This document shows, one piece after another, positions 10,793 to 21,442 of a stretch of 64,000 nucleotides of DNA (position 1 is the first letter of the stretch; each line of letters begins with the position of its first letter). The position numbers were made by a program, and so were the translations under genes. The notes beneath the pieces are model-generated. The model was not told the DNA's origin. It was given only the letters and a program-made list of their open reading frames with translations, and searched no databases. This DNA is from Bathynomus jamesi (Eukaryota; Arthropoda; Malacostraca; Isopoda; Cirolanidae). The stretch spans positions 751,001 to 815,000 of the forward strand of contig JAJOZX010000090.1 in NCBI GenBank assembly GCA_023014485.1, in the 5' to 3' direction.

Positions 10793-11083
10793 TGTGGTGT
10801 TGATATATAAATATTAGGAAGGAAGGTCACAGTAAATAAATATTTATTGAAAACATCACACGCATACGACGAACTGGATATTTCTTGAATAGGTGAGGGT
10901 ATATGATACTCGACAATTTAATCTAAGTATATGAAGTAGAAATACAGTAGAATTTGATGCATAACGATTTGATAAAAATAACTGGACAAAAGCCCTCTAA
11001 ATTTTAGACATGCGTGTATCTAATCGGTAAGAGCGGAAAAAATGAATAACTTATTATTTTTGTAATATCCTCATACCGAAAAG
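10577..11083. repeat. TA/GT microsatellites and unassigned AT-rich sequence
   Basis: TA runs lie at about 10577-10610 and 10736-10786, with a GT run near 10610-10660. The remainder to 11083 shows no frame or repeat terminus that I recognise. Confidence 0.6.
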
Positions 11084-11207
11084 AAGCAATCCAAGAATAA
11101 GACCCCCAAATCAATTTAGGGTGTTTTTCTTGGATTGGGGTCGAACGAGGGTGCTTATTCTTGGATTGCTCTAAAATGGAGTTAAAATTGAGTTAATGCT
11201 CTAAAAT

Positions 11208-11360
11208 GGTTAATTGAATGCCCGGTTAGGTTAATTGTACGCCCTTGACGATTGGTTAGGTTAAGTCGTGATATTTTCGTTAGTTTAACGAAAATATCAC
11301 GGCTTAATCTAACCATTCGTCAAGGTCGTACAGTTGACCTAACCTGGCATTCAATTAACC
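11208..11360. repeat. hairpin with telomere-like AACCT motifs
   Basis: Arms of about 75 bp are imperfect reverse complements around position 11284. They start GGTTAATTGAATGCC and end GGCATTCAATTAACC. The arms carry GGTTAGGTT, GTCGTGATATTTTCGTTA and their complements. The same half-arm occurs inside M1 at 19801-19880, so M1 and this hairpin share an ancestor or a donor. Confidence 0.85.
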
Positions 11361-11418
11361 TTATTTCAATATTTTTATTTTAAATTATGTTATTCTAATT
11401 TTTTTTATTGCTATATCC

Positions 11419-11769
11419 GGATCAATGAAAGAAAGCCACCGCCAAAGGTTTCTAGTAAACAATGCCACCCTAAAAAATGATCAAGTAAACAATGCCACCT
11501 TTCAAAATCACTAAAGCAAAGAATGTAAGTAAAAACACCTTCATGATGAATTGTTTATTATTTATTACTGTATGCCAACAATGATTGGTTAGGTTAAGTC
11601 ATGATATTTTCATTTAAACTACCTAAAATATCACAACTTAACCTAACCTAACCTAAATAACCTACCTACCTAAATAACTTACAGATCAATGAAAGAAAGC
11701 CACCCCCGAATTGTGTCAATGAAAGAAAGCCACCCCCGACCCGTTTGGGGGGCTTTCTTTCATTGATCC
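11419..11769. mobile_element. MITE M2 with probable 8-bp TSD
   Basis: The termini are GGATCAATGAAAGAAAGCCA and its complement ending TTTCATTGATCC. The flanks are CTATATCC (11411-11418) and CAATATCC (11770-11777), 7 of 8 matching. The centre contains a GGTTAGGTTAAGTCATGA / TAACCTAACC inverted pair. The terminal GGATCA resembles the start of M1, hinting at related families. Confidence 0.75.
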
Positions 11770-12190
11770 CAATATCCTTCGTAAACAAAATAATATATTT
11801 TTTAAATTTTATGTTAAAATCCTTTAATTTGATTGAGGTCGAACTGGGGTGCTGTTTCTTGGATTGGGGTCTAAATGGGGTGCTTTTCTTGGATTGGGGA
11901 CTTTGGGGTGCTTATTCTTGGATTGATTCCCTTAAAATCTGTCACATGATTCAATATGATACAAATTAAGAAACATTAATAATAGCTAGTACTACTAGGT
12001 TAAGTGTATTTATATAGTTTGAAACCATAGTCCTTACACTCTAAACAGAAGTAGACGTTTCATTAAACATTTCATTGTCTCAGTTTTGTGAATTTTGAAA
12101 TGTCTAATCCATTATACATTTCACTTTAGTTGAACATTTCGTTAAACATTTCAGTAAGTCACTTGAAATGTCTAAATTGTCCCAAATTTT

Positions 12191-12393
12191 GGATCACCTG
12201 AAGATCAGGGCCCCCAGCCTTCGTTAGTTAGCCTTATAAGGCTAACTAACGAAAATATCACGACTTACCCTAACCAGTCGTTAGGTCAACTGTATGCCCT
12301 TGACGAGTGATTAGATTAAGTCATGATATTTTCGTTAGTTAGCCTTATAAGGCTAACTAAAGAAGGCTGGGGGCCCTGATCTTCAGGTGATCC
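12191..12393. mobile_element. MITE M1, full copy in R1 copy 2
   Basis: The termini are GGATCACCTGAAGATCAGGG and CCCTGATCTTCAGGTGATCC, perfect inverted repeats, with the inverted identity continuing through GCCCCCAGCCTT. The element is 203 bp, the same length as the copy at 19747. Flanks CAAATTTT and CAAATTTC are an 8-bp duplication with one mismatch. The interior holds two copies of the GTTAGCCTTATAAGGCTAAC hairpin and AACCTA-type motifs. Confidence 0.9.
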
Positions 12394-13441
12394 CAAATTT
12401 CTAGACAGTTGAAGTGACTAATCTGAAATGTCTTATGAAATGTTTAATGAAGTGTCTAACAATGAGTTGGCTAATGCACGAAAGTTTAAGTTTAAATTTA
12501 GGCATAAGTTAAAATTTTATATGAAAAGAATTGGTTCACAGCATTACTTTTAAAACCTTTTTATTTTCAATTTATATTCATTTCTTCTTCTTGTAATTGT
12601 AATTTCTTCAAATAACTTCTTGTAATTACATTATGGAAGACATTTATCAGTTTTAAATACTTGAATTAGTTCTTAAAACAATCGACGCTTTTCAAGTGAA
12701 TACATATTTAGTTCAGCTAATTTTCCTCAAATATTTCACTTCTCAATTCTGGATTCATTTTGGTTGCACTTACCCGAACTCTTTCTAACTTATCAGTGTT
12801 TTTTCTCAAGTATAGGTTATCTAGATTGATCCTTGGATAAGCCTACTGTATATTAAGAGGTCTAGGTCTAAGGCTAACTCAGTGTCACGGGCTGGTTCTT
12901 AATTTTGAAAGATTTTACTAGCCAAGGCCTAGCCAAATAAATAAAATTAATAAATAAATGAAAAACACTTAGAAAACCTGAGCCTACATGGAATAAATGA
13001 ATAAATGCACAAATATAATAATTGTTTTCTCCTCTTTTCGAGATAGCCTATAAATTTGAACACTAAATAAACTGCGTCACATTTTCAAAATATTTCTAAC
13101 CCCAATGCGCATGCGTCTAGGCGCAAAGAATAAAAAACTAACTTATTATACAAATGAAATGTTTAATTTCTACACCATTATATTTATGAGAAATTTAAAC
13201 ACCGTTTTTAAATAATTTCAAACATCCAGTAAACATTTCAAAATAGCTATTATTCATTTCAGAAAGCTAAGTTCACTATGAGATGTCGAGTAGACGTTTC
13301 ATATATATGAGGCGTATAGAATAGAAAGGGCGTACGCTCGAAAATCAAGCTTTGAGATAAACGCATTTATTAAAGTTAGCGAACGTTATTACTCGTTAAC
13401 GACTGAACCGAGTTTAATGATTTTGGTCTCAAGCCCGTGTG

Positions 13442-15422
13442 TACAAAACTGGTGGCAACATAATGCAAATGTAATACAAACCGTGGGAAAGGCTGTATTA
13501 GGTGAAACATCCGGTAGAGTGTGGAAAGATAAAGAAGGACGGTGGTATAATGATGACATCCAAGAGTCCCTACAATGTAAGAAACAAGCAAAGAAACCGT
13601 GGGAGGAAACTAGGTCGGGCGAGCGGAAGGAAGTATATAAGAACTCAAAGAAACGGGCAAAAAAGGCGGTAGCACTGGCAAAAGCCTATGCGTGTCGTGA
13701 TCTGTATGAGAAATTAGAAACTCGAGAGGGGCAAAAGGAAATATTCAGGTTGGCTAAAAGCAGGAATAAAGCCGCAAAGGATTTTACTCAAGTGAAACAG
13801 GTTAAAAGAGAGGATGGGACAGTACTGCGGAGAGAGAAAGATATACAGGTTAGATGGAAGGAATATTTTGAGGAACTATTAAATGAGGAAAACCCTAGGT
13901 TGGTCCATGAGGATGGACTACCGAATATGGCAATGACGAGGAAGGTGGAAAGAGCGGAAGTGAAGAAGGCGTTGGATAAAATGAAGAGTGGTAAAGCAAC
14001 GAGTCCTGATGGGATACCGGCAGAGGTATGGAAGGAAGGCACTTGGCGATGAAGGAGTGGATCTCCTGTATGATCTTACGGAAAAGCTCTGCGACCAAGA
14101 GGTGGTCCCGGAGGAATGGCGTGCCAGTATCATAGTACCCATATGCAAAGAGAAAGGGGATATAGAAGAATGCTCAAATTATAGGGGTATCACGCTGATA
14201 TCGCACACCATGAAGGTGTGTAAACGAATTGTGGACTTAAGGCTGAAGGAGGAGGCAGGCGTGTCGACAGAGCAATTCGGTTTTATGCCCGGACGAAGTA
14301 AGTCTGATGCTATTTTTGCATTACAACAGTTGGAGGAAAGGTACAGGGAAGGACAGAAGGCATTGCACATGGTTTTCATAGACTTAGAGAAGGCGTATGA
14401 TAGGACACCGAGACAAGAGGTTTGGAGGTGCCTGAGGGAGAAGATGGTCCCAGAGAAGTACGTCAGATTGATTCAGGAAATGTATAGAGGGATTACGACG
14501 AAAGTGAGGTGTAGTGTTGGTGTGACGGAGTTTTGTAGTTGGGATTGGTCTGCATCAGGGGTCAGCACTGAGTCCATTCCTATTCAACGTGGTGTTGGAT
14601 GTGTTGACTGAGGAGGTTAGAGGGGTTGCTCCTTGGTGCATGATGTATGCCGATGATGCGCAGAGACAAGACAGGAGGTAGAACAACAGCTACAAAATTG
14701 GAGGAAGGCATTGGAAAGTAAAGGTATGAAAGTTAGTCGGAAGAAGACTGAATATCTGAGATGTAATGTACAACCGGATGAAGGAGGGGGAGTGATGTTA
14801 AACGGTGAACTGATCAAACGGGTAGATCGTTTTAAATACTTGGGATCAACAATCGAGGCAGAGGGGAGCAGAGGGAGAGGTGAATCGTAGGATACAGTCG
14901 GGATGAAGGAGCTGGAGAGAGGTGTCGGGAGTTCTGTGTGATCGTAGATGCCGGTGAAGCTGAAAGGGAAGGTCTTCAAAACAGTGGTTAGGCCAGCCAC
15001 GTTGTACGGAATGGAGACAGTGCCAATGAAGAAGACTAGTGACAGAAAGATGGATGTGGCTGAAATGAAAATGTTGCGATGGATGTGCGGTGTAACTAGA
15101 AGGGATCGAATCAGAAACAAACGCATTAGAGGAACGGTGAAAATAGTAGAGGCGTCAAGAAAAGTCCAAGAAGCCAGACTGAGATGGTATGGGCACATGA
15201 TGAGAAGAGAGGAGGATTACGTGGGACGTAGGGTGCTGGAAATGGAGGTGCCGGGATGGAGAAAGGGTAGACCGAAGACGAGGTGGAGGGATTGCGTGGC
15301 GGCAGACATCCGGGAGAAAAATTTAGACGAGGACATGGTGCGTGACAGAAGAGAATGGAGGAGACTCATCAAGAACAGCGACCCCATATAGAGATGGGAT
15401 TTAAGCTGCAGAAGAAGAAGAA
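13442..15422 (+). mobile_element. 5'-truncated RTE-like LINE with 17-bp TSD
   Basis: A direct repeat GGTCTCAAGCCCGTGTG flanks the element (13425-13441 and 15423-15439). The 3' end reads AAGCTGCAGAAGAAGAAG, typical of RTE-type LINEs that end in a short tandem tail. The body codes for reverse transcriptase. The endonuclease half is missing, as expected for 5' truncation during target-primed insertion. It lies three levels deep: R1, then M5, then this LINE. Confidence 0.92.
13446..15391 (+). pseudogene. RTE-like reverse transcriptase pseudogene
   Basis: Successive frames give SPDGIPAEVWKEG (RT finger), CSNYRGITLISHTMKV, EQFGFMPGRSKSDAIFAL, VFIDLEKAYDRTPR with its first catalytic Asp, LHQGSALSPFLFNVVLDVLT, MYADDAQ with the palm Asp pair, VDRFKYLGS, and the C-terminal RWMCGVTRRDRIRNKRIRG with GHMMRREEDY. 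Frame changes occur near 14035, 14560, 14665 and 14870, and a few bases seem lost after YADD. It once copied element RNA at nicked target DNA and is now inactive. Confidence 0.9.
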
Positions 15423-15556
15423 GGTCTCAAGCCCGTGTGAAGCGCGTCACACCCACGGAATACTGCGCGAAAACGGGATATCGGGAAACCGGGAGATACG
15501 CCTGTGCTATTCTAATGGCCTTATATAACCAAACGTCTTGTATAATTTAGAGTGTA

Positions 15557-16031
15557 GCTAAGTGGGTAACATTGTTTTCCTATAAGCATTAGTCGGCCCG
15601 AGCTCTGTGCTAATTTCTGTCCCTTCTCACTAATTATTATAATTATTATTATTATCATTATTATTATTATTATTACTATTGTCATTTGACCTCTATGCAG
15701 TATATATTAATGGGCGATTATAGTTTATTTTGAAAGGAGTGTCGGGATGTCGTCGCGTTGGGGTTTAAGGAAAGGTTGGGAATTTTGGGGAGGTGTGCTT
15801 CACTCTGAATATGATTTATATCGTTTGGTAATGAAAACAAACACGAAATCAAAGTCGCAGTTTCATTCACCAAGTTCACTTGTAACAATGATACTGAATT
15901 ACATCCATACCAGACTTGCACGTTCGGAATTAGGAATCAATAACTTAGAATTTACCTACCCCAAGTACTACTCAGACCTACTCGGCATGGACATTGGATT
16001 TATTTACTTCTATGTCTTATTATTATTATTA

Positions 16032-16093
<62 letters not shown>

Positions 16094-16200
16094 GAAGAGG
16101 GTGTATGCTCTTACCCAAATTCCGCCTTCCCAGTTTTTATATCCAATAATATGGCTCTATTACAATCCCCTTCAAGACAATAGCCGTTGTATATGATATA
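15557..16200. other. unassigned sequence with ATT and GT microsatellites
   Basis: ATT-type repeats lie at about 15634-15676 and 16016-16060, with a GT run at 16066-16092. A 149-aa frame from 15747 crosses these repeats and has no recognisable domain, so it is not called as a gene. Confidence 0.5.
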
Positions 16201-17160
16201 TGAATATATTTATGCATACGGTTTTTCCAAAATTTTTGGGGGCGACTGTACACAGGTTTGACAAAAGTAAATAGAAACCACGATGATTGTCCTCGAGAAC
16301 AAATGGCAAAGCTCATTAATAATGGAATGGCAGAAACGTGCCAACTTTAATAATACAAAAGGGAAAGCAACGAGATTCTAAATAGATTGATTTGATAATG
16401 AACGTCAACAAATATTTATTTATTGACTTTATTTATTGACTTTTATTATCAAATCAAAAAATATGAAAAAAAAAACCCGGTGTTTATTTATTTTTGTCAA
16501 TCCTCTGTACTTAAGCTCCAAAACTGCGCGATTATGAGATATTGCCTTTGTTTCAACTTTTCTATTTTATTTCATCAGAAACCTAATTATTTTCATAGAG
16601 TTTTATTCCGCAATTAAATGTATTTTAAAAAAAAAAAGGTGAGCAATCACTGATTGTCCGTGAATTTCACCGCTTTAAAATAAAACTGCTATGACGCTTA
16701 CCTGATGTTCCCGAGCATTGTGGAGACAGTGAGCACAGTTGTGATGCACAACACCATTCTCCCTGGCACTATTTCGGGAGGAACAAAGAATGAACACCAA
16801 GAAATTACCACAAACATTACCTGCAAAACACGTAAAGAAGCGTGATATTAAAGGTGACACCAACAAACACTCGCATCAAATGTCAGAAATTACTTCAACG
16901 GAAATAAAAAATGAACCAGCGAATTACTTCCCTCCTCAAGAGAACCGCAGTTAAAATCAAATATTTTAAAATTAGAGATGCTACTATTCCTCCATTAAGA
17001 AAGAGAAATGAACTCACGAACATAAAACTTAATAAAGCTTTTCATGAAGTACTCAATTTGATACTTCAGTGCTTCATACAAATATTAAATCATTACGCAC
17101 TAACTGAAATTACCTTATTTCAACTTCAAACAGACCGAAAAAAACACTTCAAGACTAAGG
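16201..17160. other. unassigned AT-rich stretch
   Basis: Only short frames occur (64, 63 and 91 aa) and none resembles a known family. A weak inverted pair (TTGATTTGATAATGA near 16388 and TTATCAAATCAA near 16446) may be the relic of a small MITE. Confidence 0.4.
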
Positions 17161-17244
17161 TGTATATAATTATGTATAATATATAAATATATAATATACA
17201 GTAAAATATATAATATGTACCGTATATATATATATTTATTACAC

Positions 17245-17490
17245 TTTCTCATTCCATTTCTGTCCAACTCTCTAACGCAAGGGTTAATCGCTATTTCCAG
17301 TCTTTCATCCACTCAACCGGTCAACTCTGGAACAATCTTCCTCAATCCATCTTTCCCCCTCTCTATGACCTCAAATGCAGAGTGTCTAGGCATCTCGAAA
17401 ACTCTGGACCTTCATTTTGGCTCTCTTCTTCCTCTATGGAGGGGGCACTTTTGCGGGCATTCGCTTTTGGCCCCTCCTTCCTGCATAAAA
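17245..17490 (+). pseudogene. jockey/CR1-type LINE C-terminal scrap
   Basis: One frame gives NRYFQSFIHSTGQLWNNLP, then QSIFPPLYDLKCRVSRHL. This is the conserved tail that follows reverse transcriptase in jockey- and CR1-group LINEs. It ends in a TA run at 17490, consistent with a LINE 3' terminus. The upstream 17165-17240 is TA-rich filler. Confidence 0.65.
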
Positions 17491-17549
17491 ATATATATAT
17501 ATATATATATATATAAAATTCTGTATAAGTTGATAAGTTTAAAGCTGCT

Positions 17550-17597
<48 letters not shown>

Positions 17598-17645
17598 CTT
17601 ATATATATATATATATATATATAATGGAGGTAAGTGCGATATATA
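17489..17645. repeat. TA microsatellites
   Basis: TA runs lie at about 17489-17515 and 17553-17623, directly left of the hairpin mariner. Confidence 0.8.
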
Positions 17646-18566
17646 CAGGGTGTCCCAGAATTAACTATCTATTTCAATGAAATCGGACAAATTTTTAAAA
17701 AACACCCTTTTATTTATGTTTATCATGTTTAATATGTGTTAAAAATGTATAAATTTCTAAATTTTTTTCATAATTTTATTTTCATAATTTTTTCATTATC
17801 TGGTCCAATGAAAGACCGTCTGAAGTCATAGAATGGCAAAGAGACTCTCCAAAAGTTAACGTGTGGCTTGGAATGACCAAATCCAAAATTTATGGCCCAT
17901 TCTTCTTCGCGGGAGCAACTGTAACAGGTACCGTCTACCTTGATATGCTTCAGCAGTTTCTCGAACCACAGCTTCTTGATGATGGCATTCTTGATAATGT
18001 TGTGTTTCAACAAAATGGAGCACTATATCATTATGCTCTAATTGTTCGAGAATACCTCAATAGACGCCTTCCAAATCGGTGGATTGGACGTGGAGGACCT
18101 CGACCTTGGCCTCCGCGTTCTCCGGATTTGACACCCCTGGATTTCTTTGCATGGGGTTTCATAAAAACAAAGGTTTATCGCCAAAAGATCAATGCTTCTT
18201 GTAGAAACACAACATTATCAAGAATGCCATCATCAAGAAGCTGTGGTTCGAGAAACTGCTGAAGCATATCAAGGTAGACGGTACCTGTTACAGTTGCTTC
18301 CGCAAAGAAGAATGGGCCATAAATTTTGGATTTGGTCATTCCAAGCCATACGTTAACTTTAGGAGAGTCTCTTTGCCATTCTATGACTTCAGACGGTCTT
18401 TCATTGGACCAGATAATGAAAAAATTATGAAAATAAAATTATGAAAAAAATTTAGAAATTTATACATTTTTAACACATATTAAACATGATAAACATAAAT
18501 AAAAGTGTGTTTTTAAAAAATTTGTCCGATTTCATTGAAATAGATAGTTAATTCTGGGACACCCTG
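17646..18566 (+). mobile_element. hairpin mariner: 5' end duplicated in inverse
   Basis: The left arm (17646-about 18014) and right arm (about 18208-18566) are near-identical inverse copies starting CAGGGTGTCCCAGAATTAAC. The roughly 190-bp loop continues the transposase from the left arm. The plus-strand frame reads VWLGMTKSKIYGPFFFAGAT, then VFQQNGALYHYALIVREYLN, then PPRSPDLTPLDFFAWGFIK. The second catalytic Asp is replaced by Asn (QQNGA). Spacing from that site to the last Asp is 41 residues, as in the DD41D (rosa-like) group. The normal 3' end has been replaced by an inverted copy of the element's first 360 bp. The N-terminal DNA-binding domain is absent. Confidence 0.9.
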
Positions 18567-18581
18567 TATATGTAACCAAAA

Positions 18582-18692
18582 AAACTAGAAAAGAACGCAA
18601 TCATGAAAATCTTAAGCTTCACATTTGAGCTCATTGTATCAAGATTTGTGAAGCTTTAGATTTTCATGGCTGCGTTCTTTTCTATAGTTTTA
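18582..18692. mobile_element. hairpin MITE
   Basis: Arms of about 45 bp pair: AAAACTAGAAAAGAACGCA with CATGAAAATCTTAAGCTTCA on the left, and TGAAGCTTTAGATTTTCATG with TGCGTTCTTTTCTATAGTTT on the right. The loop is about 20 bp. There is no coding content. Confidence 0.8.
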
Positions 18693-19125
18693 TTGACCAA
18701 ATAATTAAACCGACAGTAATTGGGGTGCCGCAGGCACCCCAATTACTGAGGCCCAAGGTGAGAGGGATAGGAATGATGTTCAAAATAAAATACGCCGTAG
18801 GCCCACAATTCAATTCGGGTTGGGCCGAATGCCCAAGTACCGCAGATCTAGCGAAATCGGGGCGTAGCGCCGATCTTTTGCTGAAAGTCCTGACAGAAAG
18901 AAATGAAAAGGGAGTATTTGTTGACAATTATGTCTACAAGGAGATTCTTCAGTAATGAAATAAAGATAAGTTTATGATGAAGTGTTCTTTTTTATATTTT
19001 ATAACAGGAAATAACACCTTGAGGTAAGAAAATTCATTTCCCAGATGAAGTAATTGGCCGAGGGCTCCAAGCCTTCCGCAGGAAATAGCAAAAACCGCCC
19101 CTAGGGCGGTATTTTTGCTAGTATA
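18693..19125 (+). other. GC-rich segment with short palindromes and a 76-aa frame
   Basis: The segment stands out by composition. It contains a 16-bp-stem hairpin at 18717-18751 (AGTAATTGGGGTGCC-GCA-complement) and the mini-palindromes GCCGTAGGC and GGCGTAGCGCC. A second hairpin at 19086-19122 pairs CCGCCC with GGGCGG inside AGCAAAAA / TTTTTGCT. An open frame at 18725-18955 includes KYAVGPQFNSGWAEC and ADLLLKVLTERNEKGVFVDN, with a stop and a nearby AATAAAG. I do not recognise the protein. It could be a relic exon, an unknown repeat or transferred DNA. Confidence 0.4.
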
Positions 19126-19165
19126 TAAAATAATAGTTAGTGAAGAAATGAATCAAAACTTCATA

Positions 19166-20516
19166 TGCGCTCTAAAAAGAAGTAGACGCTTCGTTAGACG
19201 TTTCGTTGTCCCAATTTTGTGAATTTTGAATTGTCTAATGCATTAGACATTTCACATTAGTTAAACATTTCGTTAGATATTTCAGTAGGTCAATTGAAAT
19301 GTTTAAATTGTTCCAAATTTTTTAACCAATTGAAAAGACTAATCTGAAACGTCTAATGAAATGTTTAATAAATTGTCTAACAATGAAATGTTTAATAAAT
19401 TGTCTAACAATGAAATGTTTCATGTATGAAATTTTAACGAGTTTAAGTTTAAACTCATATGAAAAGAAATGCTTCACAACATTAATCTTAAAAACTTGTG
19501 ACTTTCAATTTATAACCATTTCTTCTTGTAACTGACTCTGTATCCCTATCAAATAACGTCCTGTAATTTACATTATCAAAGTTAATTATCACTTTTAAAT
19601 ACTCGGATTAGTTTCCATGTAAGTCGACGCTTTTCAAGTAAATACATATCTAGTTCAGCTAGTTTCACCTCAATTATCTTATTGCTCAGTTCTGGATTCA
19701 TTTTGGTTGCTCTAAGCCGAACCTTTTCTAACTTATTAGTATCTTTGGATCACCTGAAGATCAGGGCCCCCAGCCTCAATTACCAAATAATATCTTCGTT
19801 AAAACTAACGAAAATATCACGACTTAACCTAACCAATCGTCAAGGGCGTACAGTTGACCTAACCGGGCATTCAATTTAATTTATTATTATATTTGGTACT
19901 GTAAAGCAAAAAACAATAATATATGGGAGCCCTGATCTTCAGGTAATCCGTATCTTTTCTCAAGTATAGGTTGTCTAACTTAGAGATTGAACCTAGGTTA
20001 GTCCTTAGTCCTACTGTATGTCAAGAGACCTAGGTCTAAGGTTAGTCTCTGGGTCACTGGCTGGTTCTTAATTTTGAAAGACTTTACTAGCCAAAGCCTA
20101 GCCAAATAAATAAAATTAATAAATTTATAAAAGACACTTAGAATACGCAAGTCTACATGGAATAAATTAATAAATGCACAAATTCTCTCCTCTTTTCAAG
20201 ATAGCCCTTAAATGCGAACACTAAATAAACTGCGTCACAATTTCAAAATATTTCTAACCCCAATGCGCATGCGTCTAGGCGCAAAGAATAGAAAACCAAC
20301 TTATTACACAAATGAAATGTTTAATATCTATGCCTTTATATATTTCAAACTTTTAAGCACCGTTTTCAGATATCTGTAAATGGCTTTCATATAGTTTCTA
20401 TTTCAAAATAGCTGTTATTTATTTCAGGAAGTTAAGTTCATTATGAGATGTCGAGTACACATTTCAAAAATAAACCAAACGTCTACAGCAGTACAATTTA
20501 GAGTGTAAAGTAGAAA
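19166..20516. mobile_element. R1 copy 3, interrupted by M1
   Basis: It starts near CTCTAAAAAGAAGTAGACG and ends CGTCTACAGCAGTACAATTT followed by AGAGTGTAA. With M1 removed it is about 1.1 kb. It carries a small internal tandem duplication of GAAATGTTTAATAAATTGTC near 19362-19410. No coding frame is present. It is the clearest copy for defining R1. Confidence 0.88.
19747..19949. mobile_element. MITE M1, full copy with perfect 8-bp TSD
   Basis: It begins GGATCACCTGAAGATCAGGG and ends CCCTGATCTTCAGGTAATCC, 203 bp. A perfect duplication GTATCTTT lies at 19739-19746 and 19950-19957. The interior includes CGACTTAACCTAACCAATCG and TTGACCTAACCGGGCATTCA, shared with the 11208-11360 hairpin. The interior differs from the M1 at 12191 over its middle, so copies of equal length have rearranged cores. 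Confidence 0.93.
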
Positions 20517-20727
20517 TACTCAAAAAAAATCCACCACATTTTTAAATATACTTTTCCAGTAAATACATCTGGAAAACTTTGTTTCAATTCAAAAGTCGTA
20601 TTTGGTTATTGGATGCCAATACTTAATTCATGCCAAACATGAACGTATTTACAAGCCAAATATGGAATTTTAAATTAAAAAAAAATATATATATTTGATA
20701 TTGGTTCCATTTCATTTCTGTTTCAAA

Positions 20728-20776
<49 letters not shown>

Positions 20777-21368
20777 CACACATCGAAATGCAGTGATGTA
20801 GTGATGTTTGAAGTATACATCAAATTTAATGGTACACGACACCCGATGCAACAAACAGAAAAATACTGGAAAGGTTTCAAGCAGATTAAAAATTATATAT
20901 TTTCTATATTTTCATATGATACACAAATCATCATTAACATATAACTTTAGTTTCTAATTCTTATGTATGTCAAGTATTTTGTTGATCTGAAATTTTATAG
21001 AAACATATTTTATGCTTCTCAAATGGATTTTCAAAACTACTGTAAAACTATATAAATTTTTTTGTCTCATTCCTTTGTGTATTATACAATTTTGTGTATA
21101 TTTATATTATAATTATAAAGAAATATAAAAATTGAGACGCGGTCATCAAGTGGGAATCGAACCACGAAACATCGGATGACAAGAACATCTGTGTCGTGAA
21201 ATTATTGAATTATTAGTTATTTTATTTTTTCTTCATGTACTAAAAGCTCAATAGTGACAGGGATCGAAATGACAACCTTCCTTCCGATCTGAATACTCAA
21301 TTTGTATTTAGCGTATCACGTTGTAATCACCGAAATTTGCATAAGTATATACATTCTATTTTTTCTTC

Positions 21369-21371
<3 letters not shown>
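20517..21371. other. unassigned sequence with TA repeat
   Basis: A TA run lies at about 20729-20772. At 21143-21165 a GGGAATCGAACCACGA phrase looks like a reversed tRNA B box, but I cannot find the partnering A box. No gene is called. Confidence 0.45.

Positions 21372-21439
<68 letters not shown>
21372..21439. repeat. TA microsatellite
   Basis: A continuous TA run ends at the CAGGG start of a mariner. Confidence 0.95.

Positions 21440-21442
<3 letters not shown>

Larger units (their letters stand above)
11084..11930. mobile_element. foldback element M3 with nested foldbacks
   Basis: Outer inverted ends read GCAATCCAAGAATAAG on the left (11086) and CTTATTCTTGGATTG on the right (about 11925). 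Near both ends a roughly 30-bp phrase (GGTGCTTATTCTTGGATTGG with variations) is repeated in tandem. Inside are a large hairpin (11208-11360) and a second element, M2 (11419-11769). The only long frame (74 aa from 11745) is made of the repeat itself and is not a gene. No target duplication is clear. Confidence 0.65.
13301..15527. mobile_element. short inverted-repeat element (M5) in R1, split by an RTE LINE
   Basis: R1 sequence stops at about 13300 and resumes at about 15528. The flanking ends of the inserted block are similar in inverse: TATATATGAGGCGTATAGAA on the left and TTCTAATGGCCTTATATA on the right, with GGCGTA-type matches further in. Once the LINE (13442-15422) is removed the block is only about 240 bp. 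Identity of the family is unknown and the ends are approximate. Confidence 0.55.
12034..15556. mobile_element. R1 copy 2, complete but multiply interrupted
   Basis: It begins TTACACTCTAAACAGAAGTAG and ends AATTTAGAGTGTA at about 15556, so opposite ends are inverted. It aligns by eye with copy 3 over its whole length, including AATGCGCATGCGTCTAGG, CTAGCCAA and AACTGCGTCAC blocks. Two insertions split it: M1 at 12191-12393, and at 13301-15527 a short inverted-repeat element that itself contains a LINE. Without insertions it is roughly 1.1 kb. No coding frame. Confidence 0.85.

Noticed and set aside
13788..14379. Several minus-strand frames of 66-84 aa
   Set aside because: They are shadows of the RTE-like reverse transcriptase on the plus strand.
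15747..16196. 149-aa frame as a host exon
   Set aside because: It spans ATT and GT microsatellites and shows no conserved-looking block.
21131..21290. Possible tRNA gene or SINE near GGGAATCGAACCACGA
   Set aside because: Only a B-box-like phrase is present, and no A box or acceptor stem was found.
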